From Bradyrhizobium sp. AZCC 1719 (lineage in GTDB: Bacteria > Pseudomonadota > Alphaproteobacteria > Rhizobiales > Xanthobacteraceae): a stretch of 64,000 nt of DNA. Shown here one piece after another: positions 8,673 to 17,165 of the stretch. The stretch lies in NCBI RefSeq assembly GCF_036924525.1, contig NZ_JAZHRU010000001.1:4803001-4867000 (forward strand), given 5' to 3'. The notes below the pieces were generated by a model that ran no database searches, had not been told where the DNA came from, and saw nothing but the letters and a program-made list of their open reading frames with translations. Numbering within the stretch: the stretch's first letter is position 1; each line of letters starts with the position of its first letter. The position numbers and the translations under genes are program-made.

Positions 8673-10226
8673 ATGAGCAACGTACTCTTCATCATGTGTG
8701 ACCAACTGAGGTGGGACCACCTCAGTTGCTACGGGCATCCCTATCTACAAACGCCCAACATCGATGCCTTGGCCGCACGGGGCGTGCGGTTCGAAAGAGC
8801 CTTTGTCAATAGCGGTGTCTGCGGGCCGAGCCGGATGAGCTATTACACCGGGCGCTACCCCTGCAGTCATCGCGCGACTTGGAACCGCATGCCCTTGCCT
8901 GTCGATGAGGTTACGCTGGGTGAATATCTGCGCGACGGGGGGCGCTCGCTCGCACTTGCCGGTAAGACGCACGTTTGGCCCGATGTCGCCGGCCTCGATC
9001 GACTGCACATCGATGGCGAAAGCGAGCTTGGCGTCCTGCTGTCAAGAGGCGGATTCGTGGAGGCTGACCGTTACGACGGCCATCATGAACCTCACGGCGA
9101 AAGCGGTTACCCCGCCTTTCTCCAGGCTCACGGCTACGCCGGAGATCGGCCCTGGCATGATTACGTCATCTCGGCCCTCGATGCCGACGGCGGGGTCGTC
9201 AGCGGGTGGAGCATGCGCAATGTTCATCTGCCTGCACGAGTTAGCGAACGCCACTCCGAGACCGCTTACATGACGACGGTGGCAATGAATTTCATGGAGC
9301 GCATGGGCGACGCCCCATGGGTTCTCCACCTCAGCTATGTCAAGCCACACTGGCCCTATGTGGCTCCCTCTCCATACCACGCGATGTACAAGCCGGATCA
9401 GTGTTTGCCTGTTGTGCGCAACGTGAGCGAGCGACGAAACGCCCACCCCGTGGTTGCTGCCTACCGCCAGCACGAGGAGAGCATCAGCTTCTCCTCCGAC
9501 GAGTGCATTCGCACCGTTAGGCCCGCCTACCAGGGGCTGATCAAGCAGGTCGACGATCATCTCGGACGGCTGTTCGAGTTCATGGAATCGAAAGACCTCC
9601 TGGCCGACACCCTGATCATATTCACGTCGGACCATGGCGACTTCCTGGGTGACCATTGGCTCGGAGAAAAGGAACTGTTTTACGATACCGTGCAGCGAGT
9701 GCCGTTAATCGTGGTCGATCCTAGCGAAAAGGCCGATACGACCCGGAACGCGGTCGATAGACGCTTCGTGGAAAGCGTCGATATCGCTCCCACGATCCTC
9801 GACTTTCTTGGTTCGCCAGTTCCGCGGCATCGCATCGAAGGCGTCAGCCTTCTACCTCAAATCCGGAACGACGAGATTAAAGGCAAGACGGCCGTCTACT
9901 CGGAGCTCGACTACAGCTTTCGGCTGGCCCGTGCGCTTCGCGGGAAGTCGGCGCAGAATGCACGCGCCTACAGCATGCGCACCGACCGCTGGCGTTACGT
10001 CTATTGGCTGGACGAGCCGGAGCAACTCTTCGATCTGCAGTCCGACCCCAACGAGTTCGTGGACCTGGGGCGTGAAGCGACCCATCAAGGTGTTCGCGAA
10101 CAACTACGGGCCGAGCTTTTGGACTGGCTGGGGCGCCGAAAGCGGCGCACAACGCTCACCGACGAGTTCGTCGACAGCAAAGCCAATCGTCACAAGGAAG
10201 CCGGCGTGTTTTTCGGAGTGTGGTGA
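8673..10226 (+). CDS. Sulfatase-superfamily hydrolase (arylsulfatase or phosphonate monoester hydrolase)
   Basis: Hydrolase of sulfate, phosphate or phosphonate esters in the alkaline phosphatase superfamily. The 517-residue protein starts at the ATG at 8673, preceded by a CTAGG ribosome site. The metal-binding start FIMCDQLRWDHLSCYG is followed by the formylglycine motif C-G-P-S-R (VCGPSRMSYYTGR), and FTSDHGDFLGDH supplies the second metal site. No signal peptide is present, so it should act in the cytoplasm, which requires formylglycine formation there. Its length and start also resemble phosphonate monoester hydrolases. It follows the catabolic operon after a 126-base gap. Confidence 0.88.
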   Translation: MSNVLFIMCDQLRWDHLSCYGHPYLQTPNIDALAARGVRFERAFVNSGVCGPSRMSYYTGRYPCSHRATWNRMPLPVDEVTLGEYLRDGGRSLALAGKTHVWPDVAGLDRLHIDGESELGVLLSRGGFVEADRYDGHHEPHGESGYPAFLQAHGYAGDRPWHDYVISALDADGGVVSGWSMRNVHLPARVSERHSETAYMTTVAMNFMERMGDAPWVLHLSYVKPHWPYVAPSPYHAMYKPDQCLPVVRNVSERRNAHPVVAAYRQHEESISFSSDECIRTVRPAYQGLIKQVDDHLGRLFEFMESKDLLADTLIIFTSDHGDFLGDHWLGEKELFYDTVQRVPLIVVDPSEKADTTRNAVDRRFVESVDIAPTILDFLGSPVPRHRIEGVSLLPQIRNDEIKGKTAVYSELDYSFRLARALRGKSAQNARAYSMRTDRWRYVYWLDEPEQLFDLQSDPNEFVDLGREATHQGVREQLRAELLDWLGRRKRRTTLTDEFVDSKANRHKEAGVFFGVW

Positions 10227-10286
10227 TGCAAACGGAAGTCCACGGTGTGCGTCTGAGCCGCCACGGTGGCGAGGTGGCGTGCGGCA

Positions 10287-10964
10287 ATGGTTGATAACGC
10301 AGTAGAGACGCCGGGATTTGATTCGGCGGAAATGGGCGCGCTCGCTCATCTTTATCGCGCCGAGATTTACCGCAGCACCGTCTGGCGAACCCGATTGGAC
10401 AATACGACAAACTGGGCAGTCGTGACGACCGGAATTGCACTCTCCGCAAGCTTCAGCAATTCCGACGCCTCTCCGTTGCCTTTGGTGATCGTTGGATTGC
10501 TGGTTATCGTTTTTCTTATGTTGGAAGGCCGTCGGTACCGATATTTCCATATGTATCGTGCAAGGGCGCGCCTCATGGAAACGGGCCTTTATGGACCAAT
10601 TCTCGAAGGCTCCAGAGCAAACCGTGATACCTGGAGCGACGTCCTCGGCCGCAACTATCGCCATGTGACGTTCCAGATCAGCGTCCCGCGTGCGATAGGG
10701 AGACGTTTGCGGCACAACTACGGCTGGATACTCGTCATCCAGGCGGTAGCCTACTACGCCAAGCTTATCATACATCCGGTACCCATCGCGTCGCTCGACC
10801 AGCTTTGGGACCGTGCCGCCATCGGACCAATTCCAGGAGCGATAACGATTTTAGCCGGCGCCATCTTTCACATTGCCTGGATTCTGTTCGCCTTCCTCAC
10901 GCTCCAACGCGACGAACGTGACTGGAGAAAACGAGGCCAAGGCAACGACAACAGCCGCGATTGA
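10287..10964 (+). CDS. DUF2270 domain-containing membrane protein
   Basis: A 225-residue protein of unknown function. It has the DUF2270 pattern: a soluble start (ALAHLYRAEIYRSTVWRTRL), two closely spaced hydrophobic segments (WAVVTTGIALSASF and LVIVGLLVIVFLML), the RRYRYFHMYRARARLME motif and two further hydrophobic stretches near the C-terminus. The ATG at 10287 is chosen over a GTG at 10266 because the family consensus begins just after it. It stands 60 bases behind the sulfatase and may be cotranscribed. No role is proposed. Confidence 0.82.
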   Translation: MVDNAVETPGFDSAEMGALAHLYRAEIYRSTVWRTRLDNTTNWAVVTTGIALSASFSNSDASPLPLVIVGLLVIVFLMLEGRRYRYFHMYRARARLMETGLYGPILEGSRANRDTWSDVLGRNYRHVTFQISVPRAIGRRLRHNYGWILVIQAVAYYAKLIIHPVPIASLDQLWDRAAIGPIPGAITILAGAIFHIAWILFAFLTLQRDERDWRKRGQGNDNSRD

Positions 10965-11191
10965 AACGGGTGCCTTGTTGCCAGTCGATCAGCGGCTCGG
11001 CCAAGAAGCTGGACGACCAAATCTTTGTGAGCTTGGCGAAAGCCTTTAAACCTTCGGTCGAACGTTCGGACTTTCGGAGACCGATCAGCGGTCGTGCGGT
11101 GGTTGTCCAAGATCGAGAACAGTGTTTGTCGGACGAGAGGCGATCAAAATTCACTTCCGCTGGCAGGTCGGTTACCTGCTTCCTCCCTAAC

Positions 11192-11228
11192 TGGCCGCCG
11201 CCTCTGCGCGGCGGCCATGTTTCTTCCA
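11192..11228 (+). terminator. Possible rho-independent terminator
   Basis: A perfect 10-bp stem TGGCCGCCGC / GCGGCGGCCA (11192-11201 and 11208-11217) with a six-base loop is followed by TGTTTCTTCC. It lies about 230 bases after the DUF2270 gene, so it could end the upstream transcript, though the T-run is interrupted. Confidence 0.5.
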
Positions 11229-11437
11229 GGGTATCGGCTCGCGGGTCTGATTGAACTACTCGCCACCGCCGGCCGGATGTTCGCTCGCTATTTTCCTTCT
11301 GTTTCCCAATGCACCGGGCCCGCCGGCGGTGGGCAGAGCATGGACCTGAAGACGGTTTATGCCGATCCTCGTTTTCCGGCGGTTGATGCCGCTCTCGGCG
11401 AACTGCATTGGTATGGCACTACGCGCTTGACTCATTA

Positions 11438-11451
11438 ATTGACTAGTCAAT
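11438..11451. promoter_or_regulatory. Palindromic operator upstream of MarR-family gene
   Basis: ATTGACTAGTCAAT is a perfect 14-bp palindrome located 18 bases before the regulator's ATG. MarR proteins commonly bind palindromes of this size over their own promoters, so autoregulation is the natural inference. Confidence 0.6.
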
Positions 11452-11469
11452 AATAGAGAAGTCAACGAA

Positions 11470-11976
11470 ATGGGTTCCAGCCTCATGGCAGTGCATTCCG
11501 CGAAGCTAAGCCTAGTCGGCAGCACGTTGCCGCTGCAGCGATTTCTGACCTATCGGCTGTCGCGCCTGAACGCGAAGCTCAATCGGCAGGCGGTCGCCAC
11601 GCTCAAGAAGACATGCGACCTTAAGCTTCCGGAGTGGCGCCTGATTTCGCTGCTGGCGACGTATGGTGAACGAAATGGCCGATGGATCGGCGACACTGCG
11701 GAGATTGATCCAGGCCTGCTCAGCCGGACATTCCGGTCACTGGAATTGCGAAACCTGATTTCGGCGCGCCGTGACGAGGAGGATCGCCGCGAAGTCTACT
11801 TCGCGTTGACGCGAAAGGGGCGGCAGCTCTACGAGAAGACCCATCCAAACATGCAGGCACGCCAGCAGGCGCTGTTTGCCGCGCTCGACGCGCATGAGCA
11901 GTCGGCGATCTTCAAGATCATCGACAAGCTCGAGATCGCAGCCGATGCCCGAGACGGTTCGCGGCAGTCCCGATGA
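11470..11976 (+). CDS. MarR-family transcriptional regulator
   Basis: A 168-residue winged-helix regulator. The core runs from about residue 22 (LQRFLTYRLSRLNAKLNR) through the recognition helix region (DPGLLSRTFRSLELRNL) to the wing ISARRDEEDRREVYFALTRKGRQLY, the classic MarR wing with DxRxxxxxLTxxG spacing. The stop overlaps the start of the following sulfatase gene by four bases, so regulator and sulfatase form one unit. MarR members often sense phenolic ligands, which would fit an aromatic catabolism locus. Confidence 0.93.
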   Translation: MGSSLMAVHSAKLSLVGSTLPLQRFLTYRLSRLNAKLNRQAVATLKKTCDLKLPEWRLISLLATYGERNGRWIGDTAEIDPGLLSRTFRSLELRNLISARRDEEDRREVYFALTRKGRQLYEKTHPNMQARQQALFAALDAHEQSAIFKIIDKLEIAADARDGSRQSR

Positions 11977-13419
11977 AGGCGGCCAATACGCTGGTGATCC
12001 TGTCCGACGAGCACCAGGCGCGTGCGTTGTCGTGCGCGGGCCCACCCCCTGGTCAGGACACCCCACTTGGACAACCTCGCGACGCGCGGTACCCGCTTCA
12101 CCAACGCGGTTACGCCGAGCCCGATATGCGTGCCTGCGCGTGCGGCCTTCGCCACGGGCCTGCCCGTGCACCAATGCAGATATTGGGACAACTCGTTCGG
12201 GTATGACGGGCGCGTCCGCGGTTGGGGACACGCGCTGCAGGAGGCGGGCGTGCCGGTGGAAGCCATCGGCAAGCTCCACTACCAGGACAAGAACCTGCCG
12301 ACGGGCTTCGATGTCGAGCATGTCCCGATGCATCTGCACAAGGGTGTCGGCATGGTCTGGGCGTCGATCCGCGACCCACTGCCGGAAAAGCCCGGCAAGA
12401 AGCGAATGCTCGGCGAATATATCGGCCCCGGCCACTCCGACTACACGCGCTACGACCAGTCAATTGCTGATCTGGCAATCCGCTGGCTCATGGAGAAAGG
12501 GCGCGCATCGGCGCGGCCCTGGTGCCTCTATGTCGGCTTTGTCGCTCCGCATTTTCCGCTGGTCGCGCCGCCGGAGTTCTTTCAGCTCTACCCGCTCGAA
12601 AGACTTCGCGAGCGGAAGCTTCATCCGGTGGATGGACACAAGCTGCATCCCTGGAACCAGACGCATGAGGATTTCTCGAGCAACGAGGCGACCCTTGTAG
12701 ACGAGAAGGAGCGCTGCACCGCGATTGCCGCCTACTATGGCCTGGTCTCCTGGCTGGACCACAATGTCGGCCAGTTGCTTGCGGCATTGAACGAAGCCGG
12801 ACTCGCCGAAACGACGCGCGTCATCTATTCTTCCGACCACGGTGAGAACCTCGGTGCCCGCGGCCTGTGGGGCAAGTCAAATCTCTACCGTGAATCCGTG
12901 GACATACCAATGATCATGGCAGGTCCGGACGTCTCGCCGGGGGTATGTGAGACGCCCGTCAGTCTGCTTGATCTGTCGGTCACGATCCTCGAGAGCCTCG
13001 GCCTCGATTCTTCCTCGGTGCTCTCCGGCCGGCCCGGCCGCTCATTGTTCGATATCGCGACATCGCCACCCGAACCCGATCGGATTGTGTTCAGCGAGTA
13101 TCACGCAGTCGGCTCCGACACCGGCGCCTTCATGCTGCGGCAAGGGCGCTGGAAGTACCACCATTACGTGAGATTTCCGCCGGAGTTGTTTGATCTCGCC
13201 ACCGATCCGGAAGAGACGCGCGACCTCGCGCGAGATCCTGCCTTCGCGGACGTGGTGCGCAGCATGGAGCTCGCGCTGCGATCGATCTGCGATCCGGAGG
13301 GTGTCGACGCCGCCGCGAAGGCAGATCAAGCCGCATTGATCGAACGCATGGGAGGGCGAGGGGCGGCCCTGGAACTCGGAAAGGCGGTAGCTGCCGGGAC
13401 CCCGGTACCCACCGCCTAA
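11973..13419 (+). pseudogene. Sulfatase, apparent 1-base frameshift near the N-terminus
   Basis: Sulfatase-superfamily gene broken close to its start. The frame opening at the ATG at 11973 (coupled to the marR-like stop) encodes MKAANTLVILSDEHQARALS, a proper sulfatase N-terminus with its metal-binding acidic residues. The rest of the protein, including the formylglycine motif C-V-P-A-R (ICVPARAAFATG), the SSDHGENLG metal site and the C-terminal domain, is in a different frame that opens at 12022. Removing one base from the GGGCCCACCCCC run at 12038-12049 joins them into a plausible 480-residue enzyme. Either the gene is inactivated or the sequence has an error in this run. Confidence 0.8.
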
Positions 13420-13440
13420 CGGGAAGTCGACAAGAATAGG

Positions 13441-13445
13441 GGAGG
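13441..13445 (+). promoter_or_regulatory. Ribosome binding site deciding a GTG start
   Basis: GGAGG lies five bases ahead of the GTG at 13451 and fixes that codon as the start of the binding-protein gene, giving a complete signal peptide. Confidence 0.7.
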
Positions 13446-13450
13446 GTATC

Positions 13451-14419
13451 GTGCTGTACAGGCTGTTCTCAGCCGTCGCTGCTTCGGTCGTTGCATTCGC
13501 TTGCACAAGTAGCCCGTCTCAGGCGCAGGCGGCATGGCCGAAGGAAAAAACGATCCGTTGGCTGGTTGGCGTGGCGCCCGGCGGCGGCGCAGACCCCATA
13601 ACCCGAGCCGTCACCGAACGGCTGTCGCGAGCCATTGGGGCGACGATCGTCGTCGAAAACAAGCCGGGCGGCAATCAATCCATCGCGGCAAACGAACTGG
13701 CGAGATCCGAGCCGGACGGCTACACGATCATGACCGTTGCCGGTCCGACGCTCTACAGCCAACCGGTCCCTGAGATAGGCAATGGCCTCGACCCGGTTGC
13801 GCATCTGTCGACCGGACCGCTGCTTCTTGCGGGAACTACGAAGCGCAATCTGGCCGATCTCAGATCGCTTATCGCTGCGATGAAAGACAAGCCTGATGAC
13901 TGGAGCTACGGCACCGCGGGCGTTGCAACGGTGCATCACATTGCCGGAGAACTGATCAACACCACGGTCGGCGCGAAGATGGAAATGGTACCCTATCGCG
14001 GCGGAGCAATTGCGGTAAACGACGCGATTGCCGGCCATATTCCGTTGATCATCATCGGTATCGGGCCGCTGATCCCGCACGTGCAGTCCAACGCTCTGCG
14101 CGGCTATGGCGTTACTGCGAAAGAACGCTTTCCGCTTCTGCCTGCGGTGCCAACCATTGCGGAGGCCGGGCTTCCGGGGCTCGAGCTCAGTCAGAATTTC
14201 GGTGTTGCGGTCCGAAGCGGCACGCCAAAAGAGCTCGTTGAGCAGCTGAACAGGGAGATCAACGCCATTCTTGCGACCGAAGAGATCAAGAATTTCTTTC
14301 TCAGTCAGGGGGCGATCGCCCAGCACAGCACGCCGGAGCAATGGGGCGATTTCTACGCGGCGAAGAAAAAGGAAATGAGTGCTCTCGCCAAACGATTGGG
14401 CATAGAGGTCCTGAATTGA
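13451..14419 (+). CDS. Bug/TctC-family tripartite tricarboxylate transporter binding protein
   Basis: Periplasmic solute-binding protein of 322 residues. A signal peptide of about 25 residues (LFSAVAASVVAFACTSSPSQAQA) precedes the mature start AAWPKEKTIRWLVGVAPGGG. The family marks PGGGADPITRAV, VVENKPGGNQSIAANELARS, DGYTIM and PYRGGAIAVND are all visible. Bug proteins bind carboxylates, including aromatic acids and nicotinate. No membrane subunits TctA or TctB are next to it, which is common for Bug proteins. It follows the sulfatase by 31 bases. Confidence 0.92.
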   Translation: MLYRLFSAVAASVVAFACTSSPSQAQAAWPKEKTIRWLVGVAPGGGADPITRAVTERLSRAIGATIVVENKPGGNQSIAANELARSEPDGYTIMTVAGPTLYSQPVPEIGNGLDPVAHLSTGPLLLAGTTKRNLADLRSLIAAMKDKPDDWSYGTAGVATVHHIAGELINTTVGAKMEMVPYRGGAIAVNDAIAGHIPLIIIGIGPLIPHVQSNALRGYGVTAKERFPLLPAVPTIAEAGLPGLELSQNFGVAVRSGTPKELVEQLNREINAILATEEIKNFFLSQGAIAQHSTPEQWGDFYAAKKKEMSALAKRLGIEVLN

Positions 14420-15366
14420 AGCGCATGGCGACGGCAATCGCGGCACCTCGTCAAACAGATCCAGCCAGCGGGACTGAAGAACCTTCTGTTCATCGGACCA
14501 ACTGCGGGCGCGCTACCGGTCCTGCTACGGTCGCCCAACGGTGAAGACGCCGGCGGCGGATTGGCTTGTGGGCCAAGGCATGCGTTTCAATCGGCGGACG
14601 TTCAGGCTCCTGTGTGCGGACCTCACATGTCGTTCTACATCGACCACTACATGAGTTCGCATGGTTTTCGGGATCTCGCGTTCATTCAAGAAGCCGGGGC
14701 CATTCGAGACTGGGCGAGCGACCGGTATTGTTCTGGGACAATTGCATCGATGTGGCCGGCAACATCATGGTGCGGCGTTTGTTGTCGCCGAGCTTCTCTC
14801 CAGGTGGTGCCAGCCACCGGCGGCATTGGCTTTTTGAAAGTTCCGACGGAAGGGGCGCGCCTATCCGAGGCAGGAACGGGCCCCGTGCTTTCGACGTCAG
14901 AGGAACGTCGAACGTCGGTCGGATGCTTAGGCCGGCAGCCCCGATCGGTTCGCAGGTGCGGAGGGGCCTCTGTGGGTGAAGTCATAGCGCACCTCTTGAA
15001 AGGCACCTTTGGGTTCGAAATGCACCTTATGGTTTGACAAACCTTCGTAACTAATTGATATCGCAGTAAATGCGACCGCCCTCCGAGCGCACCAAACGAA
15101 TAGGTCATCCAAAGCCGGACTACTGGTCCCCGTCGGCCGCCGACTCCTCCTCCCGTTGGAGGTAAGGGACGCGACGCGGCAGCGCGCCCCGTCACCAATC
15201 ATCCAACGCAATGCCGATCTGGCTAACGTAGCCATGATCTCACGTCGATATTTTTGCATGCCATGGTCGCAGAAGTGCAACACTCGTAAATGTCTTAGGA
15301 TTCCCAGCGCCATAAGAAGGGACGTCGTCCAGCGCCGATCGGATTGAATTGCCCAATGATACCAAG
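14420..15366. other. About 0.95 kb with no convincing gene
   Basis: Open frames on both strands reach 180 codons but none has a recognisable domain, good start or normal residue balance; they are rich in Arg, Ser, Cys and Trp, as expected for GC-rich shadows. The stretch separates the catabolic region from the iron-uptake island. It may be decayed sequence left by earlier rearrangement. Confidence 0.5.
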
Positions 15367-15381
15367 TTAGAAACGATCTAA
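15367..15381. promoter_or_regulatory. Irr-box-like palindrome upstream of the ECF sigma gene
   Basis: TTAGAAACGATCTAA is an interrupted palindrome about 100 bases before the sigma start, in an AT-rich stretch. It differs by one base from the TTAGAA-N3-TTCTAA form that I recall for the iron control element bound by Irr in rhizobia. Iron control of this locus would fit the downstream genes. Confidence 0.4.
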
Positions 15382-15482
15382 ATATATGAGATTGCAAGGG
15401 AATTATTGCTTCCCTATGGAGTGACTCTCCGGTTGCAAGCAGGAAGGCGCTCCGACGCATCCTTGCGGCCAAGGGGTATTCC

Positions 15483-15980
15483 GTGGCGTTCGATGTCCAA
15501 GACCTGTTTCGGCGGCATAGCCAGGAGCTAAAGCGCTTCCTGCGGCGGCGCGGTCATAGCGCCGAGACGGCCGCCGACATCACCCAGGATACCTTCCTGC
15601 GGGTACTGGCGTCGCCGCCGGGCGAGGTGTGCTCCAACCACAATCCCAAGGCCTATCTGTATCAAGTCTCGCGCAATCTAAGCGTCAACCACCACCGCCG
15701 TGAAAGCCTGATCCAGACCACCGACCTTGATGATGCCGCCAAGGTCGCCGATCCGGCGCCGTCGGCCGAGAGAGTCGTCTATTCGCGTCAGTGCCTGGCG
15801 CAGACACGGCAGGCGCTGGCCGAGTTGCCCGAGCGCACCCGCATGGCCTTCGAGATGCACCGGCTCGGCGAGCGCACCATCCAGGAAGTGGCGGGGGAGT
15901 TGAACCTGTCGACCGGACGGACCTGGGGGCTGATCCGGGAGGCCTATCGGCATCTCTTGACGCGGGTCGACAATCTCTGA
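15483..15980 (+). CDS. ECF sigma factor, FecI-like
   Basis: A 165-residue extracytoplasmic-function sigma factor. Region 2 is visible in LFRRHSQELKRFLRRRG, DITQDTFLRVLA and AYLYQVSRNLSVNHHRR, and region 4 in ALAELPERTRMAFEMHRLGE followed by an HTH (TIQEVAGELNLSTGRTWGLIREA). GTG is the start, with AAGGGG eight bases upstream. It is followed by fecR and the receptor gene in the standard FecI-FecR-FecA order, so it should direct transcription of the receptor when substrate is sensed. Confidence 0.93.
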   Translation: MAFDVQDLFRRHSQELKRFLRRRGHSAETAADITQDTFLRVLASPPGEVCSNHNPKAYLYQVSRNLSVNHHRRESLIQTTDLDDAAKVADPAPSAERVVYSRQCLAQTRQALAELPERTRMAFEMHRLGERTIQEVAGELNLSTGRTWGLIREAYRHLLTRVDNL

Positions 15981-15998
15981 GCTTTTTTCAGTTCTAGT

Positions 15999-16028
15999 GT
16001 GAAATTCGCCGCTGCTCGCTTGTATTAG
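15999..16028 (+). promoter_or_regulatory. Putative ECF promoter upstream of fecR-like gene
   Basis: GTGAAA (15999-16004), 15 bases, then TTGTATTAG (16020-16028). The same two blocks with identical spacing recur before the receptor gene at 17063, which makes this a strong candidate for the promoter read by the adjacent sigma factor. Confidence 0.6.
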
Positions 16029-16081
16029 AAGGGCAGGCGCGATTCTCCGACCTATGGTCGCGGCCTGTCGAAGGAATACGA

Positions 16082-17047
16082 ATGAGCGAGGCGAGGCCAG
16101 ACCAGGATCGGCTGACGGACGAGGCTATTGATCTGGTCATTCGGCTGCAGAATGACCCCGAAAACCTGGTCGCGATCGAGATGGTGCGGGCTTGGCGGGC
16201 ACGCGGCCCCGAGCACGAAAGGATCTGGGGGCGCGTGGCGAAAGTCCACGGCGCCGCCGGCAAAATTCTCACTGACCGTCGCAGGGCCGAGCGCCGCGAA
16301 AGCCTGCGACTGACGCGACGAAACTTGGTGATCGGTAGCGTGATCGGCCTCGGCGCCATCGGCGTCGGTTATTCTGTTCTCCCCGACATCCTCGCCCGCA
16401 GCCGTGCTGATCACGTCACCGCAAAGGGTGAAATTCGCCGCGTCACCCTTCCTGACGGAAGCGTGGCGACGCTCGGACCGGACAGCGCGATCGCGGTTGA
16501 TTTTGCGGTACAGCGCCGCCGCATTGAGCTACTGGCAGGCATGTGTTTCTTCGATGTTGCGTCAGAGCCGCAGCGCCCCTTCTCCGTGCAGATGGCCGAG
16601 CTGACAGCGACGGCGTTGGGAACGGCTTTCGACGTTTCCAACGATGACGGTGGCATGCTCAGCGTCGCTGTGGATCACGGCGTTGTCGAGACGCGAGCGC
16701 CCAGCTCGCGGCTCGCAACGGGGGCGAGGCTTCAGGCCGGCGAATGGGTGACCTTCGATCGCGCGACACATGCTGTCGAGCGTGGCTCGCGCGAGGCGAG
16801 CCACATCGCGTCATGGCGCGAGAATTTCATCATCGCCGAGAAGGAGGCAGTATCGGCGCTGGTTGCCCGTATCGGCCGCTGGATTCCAGGCCGCATTGTG
16901 ATGGCCGACCCGTTCATCGGTTCACAGCGGGTAAGCGGCATCTTTGATTTGAACGATCCTAAACGCGCGCTAGAAGCCGTTGTTCATCCAGCAGGTGCAC
17001 GCGTTCGCCAGGTCTCGTCCTTCCTCACGATCGTATCCCCTCTCTAA
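16082..17047 (+). CDS. FecR-family anti-sigma / sigma regulator
   Basis: Inner-membrane regulator of 321 residues. The N-terminal cytoplasmic DUF4880 region (DEAIDLVIRLQNDPENLVAIEMVRAWRA is its core) would hold the sigma factor, one membrane segment follows at about residues 83-101 (LVIGSVIGLGAIGVGYSVL), and the periplasmic FecR domain starts near GEIRRVTLPDGSVATLGPDS. The C-terminal part would contact the N-terminal signalling domain of the receptor. It lies between sigma and receptor genes, with its own candidate promoter. Confidence 0.92.
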   Translation: MSEARPDQDRLTDEAIDLVIRLQNDPENLVAIEMVRAWRARGPEHERIWGRVAKVHGAAGKILTDRRRAERRESLRLTRRNLVIGSVIGLGAIGVGYSVLPDILARSRADHVTAKGEIRRVTLPDGSVATLGPDSAIAVDFAVQRRRIELLAGMCFFDVASEPQRPFSVQMAELTATALGTAFDVSNDDGGMLSVAVDHGVVETRAPSSRLATGARLQAGEWVTFDRATHAVERGSREASHIASWRENFIIAEKEAVSALVARIGRWIPGRIVMADPFIGSQRVSGIFDLNDPKRALEAVVHPAGARVRQVSSFLTIVSPL

Positions 17048-17062
17048 AACTTTCAGCAAAAA

Positions 17063-17092
17063 GTGAAAATTCCGAAGCCCCGATTGTATCAG
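17063..17092 (+). promoter_or_regulatory. Putative ECF promoter upstream of the receptor gene
   Basis: GTGAAA (17063-17068), 15 bases, then TTGTATCAG (17084-17092), matching the motif ahead of fecR. It is 73 bases before the receptor start. Confidence 0.6.
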
Positions 17093-17165
17093 CTATAGGG
17101 GCTGGCCCGACCAACACGTTCAGGCACCGCAGGCCCCCCAACGAGAAACTTGGAGTGGCTTTAAG

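Larger units (their letters stand above)
10965..11469 (+). other. Gene-free stretch with hairpin and operator
   Basis: About 500 bases with no reading frame I can assign to a family. It holds a strong hairpin (11192-11217) with a T-rich tail and, at its right end, a perfect palindrome just before the marR-like gene. Several short open frames of up to about 110 codons look like chance products of GC-rich sequence. Confidence 0.6.

Noticed and set aside
14561..15198. Open frames on both strands in the 1-kb gap
   Set aside because: No family match, biased composition, overlapping each other on opposite strands.
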